DNA of 41,121 bases from Bacillota bacterium (GTDB lineage: Bacteria; Bacillota; Bacilli; Bacillales_A; Planococcaceae), in assembly GCA_023405135.1 (NCBI GenBank), contig JAEXYZ010000017.1, forward strand, positions 1 through 41,121, written 5' to 3'. Positions 32,889 through 41,121 of the stretch are shown here, in pieces. Positions within the stretch are counted from its first letter, which is position 1, and every line of letters starts with the position of its first letter. Below the pieces are notes generated by a model. It was not told the DNA's origin. It searched no databases and worked only from the letters and a program-made list of their open reading frames with translations. The position numbers and the translations under genes were made by a program.

Positions 32889-35330
32889 TTATTTGTTTTC
32901 AGGTTCCGTTTTTGATACGACTTTTACAAGTGCTAATTCACCGTCGTTTGAAACGTCTATTTTTAAAGATCCATTTGAGTAACGATCAGCTTTTGAAAGA
33001 GTTTTTACTTCTATTATTTCTTGAACTTGTTTTTCAGTTTCCAGTAGTATCGAATCGTCAGCTTCAACTGCTTTTACCGCAAAAATACGATGTGGATTTG
33101 ATTTTAGTTCTTTTAAAATAACAACTCCCCGTTTTGCCCTACTGCTTTTCTCGATTTCGGCTATAGCCATTCGTTTTACTGCCCCTCGATGGGTTACTAC
33201 GATTACATCTTGTTCACCATCTCGGTTTAATATATTTACGGCACATAAGAAATCGCCATCTTTTAAATTGATCGCTTTAACACCACCAGTTTTCACACCA
33301 GTAACAGGCACTTCTTCGATATCGAATCGGATACTGTAGCTATAATAGCTTGTTAATAACAATTCATTATTTGATGACACTAAAGCTGCATAAATCATTT
33401 CATCGTTGTCTTTCACATTCATCGTCTTAATTGGTTTTGAATAGCGTGTAACAGCGTAATCGGAAAGTAAAGAGCGTTTAATTTGTCCTTCTTTCGTTGC
33501 CGTTAATACAAACACGTCTTCTTTTTCGAATTGTTCGATTCCAATCGCTTCGATAATTTCCTCGTCTTTATCAATCGGAACGATACTTGAAATATGTTGG
33601 CCAAGATCTTTCCAACGAATATCCGGTAATTCATGTACAGGCTGATAAATATAGTTGCCTTTGTTTGTAAATAGCAATAAATGATGCTGCGTATTTAATG
33701 TTTGCTCGTACAATAAATAGTCAGAATCCTTCATGGCGAAATCTTGTCCATTTGAGGCAGAATGTGAACGGATGCTTGTACGTTTAACATAGCCGTCTTT
33801 TGTCACCGTTACAACTACTTCTTCACTAGGCACTAATACATCCAGTGTTAGTTTAATTTCCTCAATTTCAGCTTCAATTGAAGAACGACGTGGCTCTGCG
33901 AATTTTTTGCGCATTTCAAGCAACTCGGATTTAATTACTTTAATTAATTGTTTTTCATTTTCCAAAATATTATTTAATTTTGCAATTGATTTTTCAAGTT
34001 CATCTTGTTCTGCTTGTAAGTCCGTAATATCTGTATTTGTTAATCGATAAAGTTGCAAACTAACGATCGCTTCAGATTGTATTTCAGTAAAACCAAATTT
34101 GGCTTCTAAGTTAATTTTTGCATCTCGTTTATCTTTTGACGAACGAATTGTAGAAATGACTTCATCTAAAATCGAGATTGCTTTTATTAACCCTTCTACA
34201 ATATGTAAGCGATCTTTTGCTTTTTGAAGATCATATTTTGAGCGTTTTGTTACGACTTCTTTTTGGTGATCTATATACGCATCTAACATTAACGGTAATG
34301 TCATTAACGTTGGGCGACGATTGTGAATCGCAATCATATTAAAATTGTAATTGATTTGTAATTCAGTAGTTTTATAAAGATAATTTAAGATTCCTTGTCC
34401 TTGAATATCTTTTTTAAGTTCAATCACAATTCGCAGTCCAGTACGGTCAGATTCATCACGGATATCCGCAATCCCTTCTAACCGTTTATCAACACGTTGT
34501 TCATCGATTTTTTTAACTAAATTCGCTTTATTCACTTCATAAGGAAGCTCTGTAATAACAATTTGTTCCTTACCGCCTTTAATCGGTTCAACAGTTGCCT
34601 TAGCACGGACGATAATCTTTCCTTTTCCCGTTTCATAAGCTTTTTTAATACCGTCTATCCCTTGAATAATGCCACCTGTTGGGAAATCAGGTCCTTTTAA
34701 TACAGTCATTAATTCATCTACAGAGCAGTTCCGATTATCTAGACGCATTAAGACAGCATCTAGTGCTTCTTCTAAATTATGTGGAGGAATATCTGTTGCA
34801 TATCCAGCAGATATTCCCGTTGAACCGTTTACAAGTAAGTTTGGAAATCTTGCCGGTAAAACAGTCGGCTCCATATCTTGATCATCGAAGTTAGGAACGA
34901 ATTCAACAGTTCTTTTCGTAATATCACGTAACATCTCAGCTGCAATTGCTGATAGGCGTGCTTCCGTATAACGCATTGCAGCAGGCGGGTCACCATCAAC
35001 AGAACCGTTATTTCCGTGCATTTCGATGAGCATATGGCGAGATTTCCAATCTTGACTCATGCGGACCATCGCATCATATACTGAAGAATCACCGTGCGGA
35101 TGGTAATTACCGATTACATTACCGACAGTTTTAGCTGATTTACGGAACGGTTTATCGTTCGTATTCCCTTCATTAAACATTGCAAATAAAATACGTCTTT
35201 GAACCGGTTTAAGCCCGTCTCTTGCATCTGGCAATGCACGATCTTGAATGATGTATTTACTATAACGACCGAACCGATCGCCCATCACTTCCTCTAGTGG
35301 TAATTCTTGAAAACGTTCGGTTGCCGTCAT
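32889..35330 (-). CDS. parC: DNA topoisomerase IV subunit A
   Basis: An 813-residue ParC (GrlA), the DNA-cleaving subunit of topoisomerase IV that separates linked daughter chromosomes. The catalytic tyrosine is in AAMRYTEARLS (Y121). The quinolone-determining region reads HPHGDSSVYDAMVRMSQDWK, with Ser and Asp at the two key positions (S82, D86), the susceptible-type residues. A coiled-coil/tower segment lies at ~430-490 and a beta-pinwheel C-terminal domain at ~500-800. It overlaps the end of parE by 4 nt. AGGAGGAA in the parE end serves as its ribosome site. Confidence 0.97.
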   Translation of the reverse strand: MTATERFQELPLEEVMGDRFGRYSKYIIQDRALPDARDGLKPVQRRILFAMFNEGNTNDKPFRKSAKTVGNVIGNYHPHGDSSVYDAMVRMSQDWKSRHMLIEMHGNNGSVDGDPPAAMRYTEARLSAIAAEMLRDITKRTVEFVPNFDDQDMEPTVLPARFPNLLVNGSTGISAGYATDIPPHNLEEALDAVLMRLDNRNCSVDELMTVLKGPDFPTGGIIQGIDGIKKAYETGKGKIIVRAKATVEPIKGGKEQIVITELPYEVNKANLVKKIDEQRVDKRLEGIADIRDESDRTGLRIVIELKKDIQGQGILNYLYKTTELQINYNFNMIAIHNRRPTLMTLPLMLDAYIDHQKEVVTKRSKYDLQKAKDRLHIVEGLIKAISILDEVISTIRSSKDKRDAKINLEAKFGFTEIQSEAIVSLQLYRLTNTDITDLQAEQDELEKSIAKLNNILENEKQLIKVIKSELLEMRKKFAEPRRSSIEAEIEEIKLTLDVLVPSEEVVVTVTKDGYVKRTSIRSHSASNGQDFAMKDSDYLLYEQTLNTQHHLLLFTNKGNYIYQPVHELPDIRWKDLGQHISSIVPIDKDEEIIEAIGIEQFEKEDVFVLTATKEGQIKRSLLSDYAVTRYSKPIKTMNVKDNDEMIYAALVSSNNELLLTSYYSYSIRFDIEEVPVTGVKTGGVKAINLKDGDFLCAVNILNRDGEQDVIVVTHRGAVKRMAIAEIEKSSRAKRGVVILKELKSNPHRIFAVKAVEADDSILLETEKQVQEIIEVKTLSKADRYSNGSLKIDVSNDGELALVKVVSKTEPENK

Positions 35331-37306
35331 ACTTCTAGTTCCTCCTCATGTTGGATGAATTCGCTATCTAAAATATTCAAATCATCTTCCATTCCAAAGT
35401 CAACATTTGATTCAATCCACTTACGACGTGGTTCTACTTTATCGCCCATTAATGTTGTCACACGGCGTTCTGCTCGTGCTGCATCATCAATTGTTACACG
35501 AATTAAAGTTCTTGTTTCAGGGTTCATCGTTGTATCCCACAATTGGTCAGCATTCATTTCCCCTAAACCTTTATAACGTTGAATAATATAGCCTTTTCCA
35601 ACTTTGTTAATTGCCGCTTGTAATTCTTTTTCTGTCCAAGCATATTCAATTACTTCTTTTTTGCCTGCTCCTTTAGAAACTTTATAAAGCGGTGGCAGTG
35701 CAATATATACTTTTCCAGCATCAATTAAAGGACGCATATATTTATAAAAGAATGTTAACAGTAATACTTGGATATGGGCACCATCTGTATCGGCATCGGT
35801 CATTATAATCACTTTGTCATACGCCGCATCTTCTATTGTAAAATCAGCACCTACTCCTGCGCCGATTGTATGGATGATAGTGGAAATTTCTTCATTTTTC
35901 ATAATATCGGATAGCTTTGCTTTTTCCGTATTAATTACTTTCCCGCGCAAAGGTAAAATCGCCTGGAATGTACGATCACGCCCTTGTTTTGCTGAACCGC
36001 CTGCAGAGTCACCCTCTACTAAGTAAAGTTCATTTTTTGCCGCGTTTCTTGATTGAGCTGGTGTCAATTTCCCAGATAAAATCGTACTTGATTTTTTATT
36101 CTTTTTACCATTACGAGCATCTTCACGTGCTTTACGAGCAGCTTCTCTAGCCTGTTGAGCACGAATGGCTTTACGAACTAATGAAGCAGATAACTCAGCA
36201 TTTTCCTCTAGCACATATAAAAGCTGTTCAGAAACAACCGCTTCAACAGCAGAACGGGCTTCTGTCGTACCAAGCTTACTTTTCGTTTGCCCCTCAAATT
36301 GAAGAAGGTGCTCTGGAATACGTACGGAAACGATTGCTGCTAGCCCTTCACGAATATCTGTTCCTTCTAAGTTTTTATCTTTTTCTTTGAGTAATCCTAC
36401 TTTTCGAGCATATTCATTGAACACACGAGTCATTGCTGATTTTGCACCAGTTTCATGTGTTCCACCATCCCGAGTACGCACATTATTGACGAAAGACAAA
36501 ATAGTTTCTGAGTACCCATCATTAAATTGAAATGCAAATTCTACTTCAATTTCATCTTGTGTACCTTCTACATATTTGACAGGATGCAAAACATCTTTCT
36601 CTTCGTTTAAATATGTAACGAATGCTTCAATACCGTTTTCGTAGTGATATACTTCCGTTCTACCTTCTCCGCGCTCATCGATTAACTCGATTTTTAACCC
36701 TTTTAATAAAAAGGCTGATTCACGTAAACGTTCTGCTAACGTATCGTAATTAAATTTCGTAACAGAGAATATTTCGTGATCTGGTAGGAAGTGAACATGC
36801 GTTCCAGTTTCTTTTGTTGTGCCTAAAATTTCTAAAGTCGTAACTGGTTTCCCACCGTTTTCAAAACGTTGACGGAATACTTGTCCATCTCGATAAATCG
36901 TTACTTCTAAAAATTTGGAAAGGGCATTAACAACGGATGAACCTACACCGTGTAGACCACCACTTGTTTTATATCCGCCTTGTCCAAATTTCCCACCAGC
37001 ATGAAGTATTGTAAATATAACTTCTGGTGTTGGTTTCCCCATTTTATGCATTCCAGTTGGCATTCCGCGTCCAAAATCTCGAACACTTAATGAGCCATCT
37101 TCATGAATTTTGACGATGATATGAGAACCAAATCCAGCAAGAGCTTCATCAACAGCGTTATCAACTATTTCGTAAACTAAATGATGAAGGCCTCGACTAT
37201 CCGTGGAACCAATATACATCCCTGGTCGTTTTCGAACCGCTTCTAATCCTTCTAATACTTGAATCGCATCATCATCGTATGCGATTCCTGGCTGGTTAAT
37301 TGCCAA
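35327..37306 (-). CDS. parE: DNA topoisomerase IV subunit B
   Basis: A 659-residue ParE (GrlB), the ATPase subunit of topoisomerase IV. A GHKL ATPase domain (EIVDNAVDEALAG, DFGRGMPTGMH, GGLHGVGSSVVNALS) is followed by the transducer domain and a TOPRIM domain (YLVEGDSAGGSAKQGRD, MTDADTDGAHI). The open frame reaches 37381, but the start is taken as TTG 37306. GGAGGGG lies 7 nt upstream, and the protein then has the normal ~655-residue length with YDDDAIQVLEGLEAVRKRPGMYIGS near its beginning. It is co-transcribed with parC and divergent from plsY. Confidence 0.96.
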   Translation of the reverse strand: MAINQPGIAYDDDAIQVLEGLEAVRKRPGMYIGSTDSRGLHHLVYEIVDNAVDEALAGFGSHIIVKIHEDGSLSVRDFGRGMPTGMHKMGKPTPEVIFTILHAGGKFGQGGYKTSGGLHGVGSSVVNALSKFLEVTIYRDGQVFRQRFENGGKPVTTLEILGTTKETGTHVHFLPDHEIFSVTKFNYDTLAERLRESAFLLKGLKIELIDERGEGRTEVYHYENGIEAFVTYLNEEKDVLHPVKYVEGTQDEIEVEFAFQFNDGYSETILSFVNNVRTRDGGTHETGAKSAMTRVFNEYARKVGLLKEKDKNLEGTDIREGLAAIVSVRIPEHLLQFEGQTKSKLGTTEARSAVEAVVSEQLLYVLEENAELSASLVRKAIRAQQAREAARKAREDARNGKKNKKSSTILSGKLTPAQSRNAAKNELYLVEGDSAGGSAKQGRDRTFQAILPLRGKVINTEKAKLSDIMKNEEISTIIHTIGAGVGADFTIEDAAYDKVIIMTDADTDGAHIQVLLLTFFYKYMRPLIDAGKVYIALPPLYKVSKGAGKKEVIEYAWTEKELQAAINKVGKGYIIQRYKGLGEMNADQLWDTTMNPETRTLIRVTIDDAARAERRVTTLMGDKVEPRRKWIESNVDFGMEDDLNILDSEFIQHEEELEV

Positions 37307-37409
37307 ATCAAATCCCCTCCAAAATACAAACGTCCGTTCTGTTTCTGTTTTAATCGTACTGACAATATGTTTTTCTGTCAATATTTCGCATGTCAGGATA
37401 AGCTTATCT

Positions 37410-37418
37410 ATTGTATCA
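37410..37418 (-). promoter_or_regulatory. Extended -10 promoter of parE-parC
   Basis: On the minus strand TGATACAAT forms an extended -10 (TG-N-TACAAT) about 100 nt upstream of the TTG start. No good -35 is seen at the expected distance. The rest of 37307-37698 holds no gene; the plsY promoter was not resolved. Confidence 0.4.
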
Positions 37419-37698
37419 AACTCAAGTCAAGTTGCACAAACAAACTTTACATTGAACCTTATTGTACCTACAATTTAACAATTGAGTAAATAAGAAAAAG
37501 TTCTTAATGTACAATTATTCACGATAATTTTTGCTTTTTCCTTCATCTTCATTCATATTGTCGAAAAAAATTTCTGTTATGATAGATGTAATGACTTTTT
37601 TTATGCTTCAAATTATACTTTCGTATAGGCTCAAAAAAGTGTAAAATTGTTATTGCTACATACTAGTACCAACTATTAATTTGTGAAAGGACCAAGAT

Positions 37699-38301
37699 AT
37701 GACTAATGCAATTATTGTACTTTGTGCTTATTTAATCGGGTCAATTCCATCTGGTCTTTGGATTGGCAAGATGTTTTATAAAACAGATATACGAGAGCAT
37801 GGTAGTGGAAACTTAGGTGGGACAAACTCATTCCGTGTATTAGGAAAAAAAGCTGGCCTTGCCGTAACAATACTTGATATTTTAAAGGGAACGGCAGCAA
37901 CTTTACTTCCGATCATTCCGTACTTTTCAGACTCTATCATTCACCCTTTAATATTAGGGGCAATCGCTGTTATCGGTCATATGTTCCCGATTTTTGCGAA
38001 CTTCCGTGGAGGTAAGGCAGTTGCAACTTCCGGTGGTGTTATACTAGGATACGCATGGCCGTTATTTATCGTATTAATTGTCGGATTCTTTATTTCTTTA
38101 AAAATCACGAAAATTGTTAGTTTATCATCGATGATTGTATCGATTATCAGCATTATTTACAGTGTTATTTACGCCGTAATTACAGGTGATTACGCATTAT
38201 TAATATTAATTACCTTATTAGCATTATTTATTTTTTATCGTCACCGCGCAAATATTAAACGTATTAAAGCTGGTACAGAACCGAAAGTTAAATGGATATA
38301 G
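37699..38301 (+). CDS. plsY: Glycerol-3-phosphate acyltransferase PlsY
   Basis: A 200-residue membrane enzyme with about five to seven helices. It transfers the acyl group from acyl-phosphate to glycerol-3-phosphate, the first step of phospholipid synthesis in most Gram-positives. Its motifs are visible: GSIPSGLWIGK (motif region 1), HGSGNLGGTNSFRVLGKKAG and GHMFPIFANFRGGKAVATSGG. The length fits the family. AAAGGA lies 8 nt upstream. The parE/plsY divergence with a HesB-like gene behind plsY is the B. subtilis yneS-yneR / parE arrangement. Confidence 0.97.
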   Translation: MTNAIIVLCAYLIGSIPSGLWIGKMFYKTDIREHGSGNLGGTNSFRVLGKKAGLAVTILDILKGTAATLLPIIPYFSDSIIHPLILGAIAVIGHMFPIFANFRGGKAVATSGGVILGYAWPLFIVLIVGFFISLKITKIVSLSSMIVSIISIIYSVIYAVITGDYALLILITLLALFIFYRHRANIKRIKAGTEPKVKWI

Positions 38302-38339
38302 ATCTCAAAATAGACAACTTCTGAAAGGATGTAAGCGAC

Positions 38340-38630
38340 ATGAAGATCATGATTTCAAATGAAGCTTTTCAATGGTTTAAAAAAGAGATGGAAGTTGTAC
38401 AAGGAAAATCAATTCGTTTTTATGCTAGATACGGTGGATCTTCACCATTCCATGAAGCCTTTTCTCTTGGTATGACGCAAGATGAACCCCACGATATCGG
38501 AGCCGAAACTTTCGTAGAGGGCATACACTTCTATATTGAGAAAGATGACTTATGGTTTTTCAATGATCATGATTTACATGTAAAGGTTAATGAAAAATCA
38601 GAAGAACTTACTTACGATTATGTAAAATAA
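38340..38630 (+). CDS. HesB/IscA-like fold protein (YneR-like)
   Basis: A 96-residue protein of the HesB/IscA superfamily fold (YneR group). It has no cysteines, so it lacks the iron-sulfur ligands of true IscA and probably does not carry clusters. The recognisable pieces are ISNEAFQWFKKEM, IRFYARYGGSSPFHEAFSLG and a terminal VKVNEKSEELTYDYV. AAAGGATG lies before the ATG. It is 38 nt downstream of plsY and likely co-transcribed. The function is unknown, but this neighbourhood is conserved in Bacillus. Confidence 0.88.
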   Translation: MKIMISNEAFQWFKKEMEVVQGKSIRFYARYGGSSPFHEAFSLGMTQDEPHDIGAETFVEGIHFYIEKDDLWFFNDHDLHVKVNEKSEELTYDYVK

Positions 38631-38677
38631 AAAGGTGGGAAGTAGCTGTTTTAAAACAATTACTTCCCACCTTTTTT
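38631..38677. terminator. Terminator between convergent genes
   Basis: AAAGGTGGGAAGTA (38631-38644) pairs with TACTTCCCACCTTT (38661-38674), followed by TTT. The loop itself holds the palindrome TGTTTTAAAACA. It is placed to stop both plsY-hesB transcripts and the opposite gene. Confidence 0.9.
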
Positions 38678-39044
38678 AAAATCTTTTTACATTAACTATT
38701 TCTTTTTCAAAACCGAGCACAGTTACCATTCCGTTATATGCTTCAAGTACTTCCGGATAAAAAGACTCCATTTTAGCCTCGTCTACTTCCCCGTCAAAAT
38801 CGTAGCGAATTGGTTCGAATGCATTACTAAACTCGCGTAATTTTTCTAAAAACAATTGAACTTCCTTTGACTCCTTTATGGAAGAATCGATATTTGTGTA
38901 GACTTGAAATGAATGTTTGTTAGCATAAAAACGTCCAAAAAGGTCGGAACGTTGTTTTCCTTTTTTATGCGCTAACCGTTTTAAATCTTTCATACACTTT
39001 AGTACATTTCCTGCTTGCTGAACAATCATTTCTGCTGTGTTCAT
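38676..39044 (-). CDS. Hypothetical protein, 122 residues
   Basis: A soluble, charged and mostly helical protein with no signal peptide or membrane segment. Its only cysteine is at about residue 17. The sequence MNTAEMIVQQAGNVLKCMKDLKR at the N-terminus suggests an amphipathic helix. AAAGGTCG lies 7-8 nt before the ATG, and it shares the terminator with the plsY-hesB operon. I do not recognise the family. The good ribosome site, open frame and placement support a real gene. Confidence 0.72.
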   Translation of the reverse strand: MNTAEMIVQQAGNVLKCMKDLKRLAHKKGKQRSDLFGRFYANKHSFQVYTNIDSSIKESKEVQLFLEKLREFSNAFEPIRYDFDGEVDEAKMESFYPEVLEAYNGMVTVLGFEKEIVNVKRF

Positions 39045-39099
39045 TGATATTACGACCTTTCTTTATAATTTAAATTCTTAAAATTTATGTAGACAGCAT

Positions 39100-39146
39100 A
39101 ATAAAAGAGGTATTACTTAATAATGTAATGACCTCTTTTATTATTG
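39100..39146. terminator. Hairpin with T-rich exits
   Basis: ATAAAAGAGGT-ATTAC (39101-39115) pairs with GTAATGACCTCTTTTAT (39125-39141, one bulge), followed by TATTATT. It separates the minus-strand gene at 38676 from the small genes to its right. 39147-39287 shows nothing else. Confidence 0.6.
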
Positions 39147-39287
39147 ATTTAAAAATTTATCAGTTTCAAAGCTACTTATCATTTCATATTTGCCTTGTTT
39201 GCTCGAAATTTAAGCTTTGAAATGTATTAATTGTCTAAATTCTATATACAATTAATATGAACATTAATAATGGAGAGGAGTTCACTA

Positions 39288-39404
39288 TTGAAAAATGGCC
39301 AAGTTAATAAATTAGAAAAGCTTATATTAAAAATGGTTGCTGAATTCATTAATACAAAACCTGATAATATAAAATATCCTGGCAGGAATAAAAAATTTTT
39401 TTAA
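39288..39404 (+). CDS. Possible 38-residue small protein
   Basis: A TTG-started frame with GGAGAGGAG 7 nt upstream encodes a basic peptide (MKNGQVNKLEKLILKMVAEFINTKP..., ending NKKFF). The central LEKLILKMVAEFI is amphipathic. No family is recognised and no terminator follows; the ribosome site is the main evidence. It is convergent with the gene at 39450. Confidence 0.4.
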   Translation: MKNGQVNKLEKLILKMVAEFINTKPDNIKYPGRNKKFF

Positions 39405-39449
39405 GAAGAATTTTTAATAAAAAAGTATAAGTTTACATCGGTCTAAATT

Positions 39450-39641
39450 TTATCTAGATGACGTAAATAAGTGCCGGTGAGTTCGACGTGGCTTAATCAC
39501 TATATTTTTCCCTCTTTGATATTTTATTTCTTCCTTTGAAGCTGGGGTTGTATTTACAAATTTTTCTGCACTTTTTATTATATGATCAACATTTACACCA
39601 CCAACATTTACTTTTACCATAGTAGTATTTTCTTTTGTCAT
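39450..39641 (-). CDS. Small hypothetical protein, 63 residues
   Basis: A 63-residue protein. The N-terminal MTKENTTMVKVNVGGVNVDHIIKSAEKF is followed by a strongly basic tail (KNIVIKPRRTHRHLF). AAAGGGGGGAT lies 7 nt before the ATG. It is the second cistron behind the frameshifted frame at 39657, 15 nt downstream, so the two were probably co-transcribed. The family and function are unknown. Confidence 0.6.
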   Translation of the reverse strand: MTKENTTMVKVNVGGVNVDHIIKSAEKFVNTTPASKEEIKYQRGKNIVIKPRRTHRHLFTSSR

Positions 39642-39656
39642 AAAACATCCCCCCTT

Positions 39657-40048
39657 TTATAATCCATTATTATTTGTTCTATTTATTTCTTCTTTTAATT
39701 GTTCTATCGTTTGTTTATTATTTAATATAAATCGTGATTGAGCATATATTTTGTGTATAGTAGCTGCCATTGAACTTAAAGCAGCAATCACAATCGTGTC
39801 ATCCTCATCAAATTCATACTCATAACTACTTAAAACTATTATATATTCTATTATATCACTTTCACCAAGTCCTTCAATTTTGTAGATTAAGTAGTTTTGA
39901 TGATAAGGAAGGTTCTGTTCCTTTCCGATAGCAATTCCATTACCGACATCATTTAGTGCTACTATCGATTTTTTATTGCTTTATTTATTTTATTCGACTC
40001 TTCCAATTCTTCTACTGTCATGATAGTAAAATCAAAATAGTTATTTTT
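39657..40048 (-). pseudogene. Frameshifted, 5'-truncated hypothetical gene
   Basis: Minus-strand reading gives NNYFDFTIMTVEELEESNKINKAIKNR ending at TAG (39962-39964). The -1 frame continues SIVALNDVGNGIAIG... through EYEFDEDDTIVIAALSSMAAT to a TAA at 39657-39659, about 120 residues in all. The frames meet at A-AAA-AAT (39974-39968), a slippery-type heptamer. The frame is also closed upstream by TAA at 40049-40051 next to a run of seven A, and no ribosome site precedes the internal ATG (40021). Decay is more likely than programmed frameshifting. The family is not recognised. Confidence 0.6.
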
Positions 40049-40074
40049 TTAAAAGTCACTATTTAAATGGAAGA

Positions 40075-40112
40075 CGTAAAAAATGTGGAGTGCAGTTAGC
40101 CGCTCCACATTT
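40075..40112 (-). terminator. Terminator of the IclR-family gene
   Basis: AAATGTGGAG (40081-40090) pairs with CTCCACATTT (40103-40112). On the minus strand it runs into TTTTTTTACG. It lies ~30 nt after the gene's stop. Confidence 0.88.
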
Positions 40113-40141
40113 TGAATGAATATATTTGATTTACAAATGTT

Positions 40142-40906
40142 CTAAAAAACCTTCGAAACTGAAGAAACCCAGCCAAGCTCTTTAGAAATAGTAATTGAAG
40201 CTTGTTTTGTTTGCTCTATTAAATGTTGTAGACTCGACTTGCTAAAGCTTTCAACTGTTCCGTTTAGTGTAATGGAGGCCACCACTTCATCTTCCCAAGA
40301 GAAAATTGGACATGAAATACTGACAGTTCCTTTTGTTATTTCTCCAGAGGACATTGCATAATGTTGCTTTTTAATTGTTCGAAGCTCCTCTTGAAGCCTT
40401 TTTATATCTGTAATTAAACCTTGTTCTTTTAAAGAGTGTAAAATAAATTTCTGCGATTTAATCGATGAAAAGGCCAGTATCACTTTTTGAGCAGAGCCTT
40501 GATTCATTGGCACACGCAATCCAATAGGTTCTGCCTCCTTTAACCAAGGAAGATAGCTTATACAATCCACATAGACCCCTTCATGACCTTCAGGAACAGT
40601 TAAATAAACACTTTGCTGTAAGTCTTTCGCTAGTAACTTCATTGTCGGGATCGCACTATTACGCACGAGTAGATTGTTGCGAACGGATAGTCCCATCTGT
40701 AATAAATTTAAGCCAACTCTAAATTTCTTCGTTTCTTTGTTTTTAAAGACAATCCCGCTTTCTTCTAAGGAAGATAGCAATCGATGTACGGTTTGAACAG
40801 GAATATCTAACTCTCTGCTTATTTCTGTCGCACTCCACTCTACTTTCTCTGCTGTAGGTTTAATGGCATCTAGTAATTTAAATGACTTTCGAATTACTTC
40901 TGACAT
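40142..40906 (-). CDS. IclR family transcriptional regulator
   Basis: A 254-residue regulator. An N-terminal winged helix (~1-65) has WSATEISRELDIPVQTVHRLLSSLEESGIV. The IclR effector domain (~75-250) has GLNLLQMGLSVRNNLLVRNSAIPTM and a C-terminal TKGTVSISCPIFSWEDEVVASITLNGTVE. IclR proteins sense aromatic or carboxylate metabolites and control catabolic operons. ATG 40906 is preferred with AAGGAG 9 nt upstream; TTG 40912 is only 4 nt from that site. Its likely target lies beyond the right edge of the window. No gene is seen in 40913-41121. Confidence 0.9.
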   Translation of the reverse strand: MSEVIRKSFKLLDAIKPTAEKVEWSATEISRELDIPVQTVHRLLSSLEESGIVFKNKETKKFRVGLNLLQMGLSVRNNLLVRNSAIPTMKLLAKDLQQSVYLTVPEGHEGVYVDCISYLPWLKEAEPIGLRVPMNQGSAQKVILAFSSIKSQKFILHSLKEQGLITDIKRLQEELRTIKKQHYAMSSGEITKGTVSISCPIFSWEDEVVASITLNGTVESFSKSSLQHLIEQTKQASITISKELGWVSSVSKVF

Positions 40907-41121
40907 ACTCAATCACTCCTTCCAAACAATATGTTCATTTGAATATAAACTTTAATTTTCAAATCGTATTGTAAAAAACGAAATTGCGTTTCAACATAAA
41001 AAACCTTCATGAGTTTTTTACACCCAACCCAAGCATGAAAATAAGTACCTTCGGTTCATAATGGTAATGACACAAACAGATGTAAGACGTGGTCTTTTTT
41101 GGTGGCTTTGACCCTGTATAA

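Noticed and set aside
34669..36390. Plus-strand frames inside parC and parE
   Set aside because: They are antisense shadows of conserved genes with no ribosome sites.

Overview
The window is AT-rich chromosomal DNA from a low-GC, endospore-forming Gram-positive, most like Bacillaceae/Planococcaceae (Lysinibacillus/Solibacillus-type). The pointers are strong AGGAGG-type ribosome sites, frequent TTG starts, a gamma-SASP-like spore protein, DUF3231 proteins, and the Bacillus gene neighbourhood parC-parE / plsY / HesB (yneR). No prophage, transposase, CRISPR array or rRNA was seen. One tRNA gene, tRNA-Asn(GTT), is present.

Layout. 1-7.2 kb: DUF3231 protein, BrnQ transporter, tiny gamma-SASP-like protein, tRNA-Asn, a divergent LysE exporter/TrmB regulator pair around a palindromic operator, and a CoxG/SRPBCC protein. 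7.2-11.2 kb: a LacI-type regulator divergent from a two-gene operon (fumarase/aspartase-superfamily lyase plus SLC13/DASS permease) with two operator-like palindromes between them, a catabolic module of unknown substrate. 11.5-16 kb: a reactive-sulfur detoxification cluster resembling B. subtilis yrkD-J and staphylococcal cst: CstR repressor, two rhodaneses, TusA-rhodanese fusion, DsrE-like protein, rhodanese-MBL persulfide-dioxygenase-like protein, TusA, and a TauE/SafE exporter. Four CstR-type operators (ATACC-N-GGTAT type) stand in front of four of its transcription or translation blocks.

16-25.4 kb is accessory: overlapping CBO0543 membrane paralogues; a MutS2 paralogue lacking the Smr domain, whose ~390-nt leader carries a seven-codon uORF, hairpins and an intrinsic terminator just before the start codon; a ZIP metal transporter; a second DUF3231 protein; a TerC-family exporter; and a decayed stretch with a frameshifted GNAT gene and another gene fragment. 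25.4-41.1 kb returns to ordinary chromosome: CNNM/CorC-type protein with an odd structured ribosome-binding region, two tandem DUF485 + solute:sodium symporter operons, an EamA exporter, parE-parC, plsY, a HesB-like protein, small hypothetical genes including a frameshifted remnant, and an IclR regulator.

The most interesting element is the leader of the MutS2-like gene. Its layout (uORF ending inside a hairpin, then a terminator abutting the gene) is that of inducible ribosome-protection/antibiotic-response genes. Since MutS2 proteins are known to act on collided ribosomes, this may be an inducible translation-stress or antibiotic-tolerance system.
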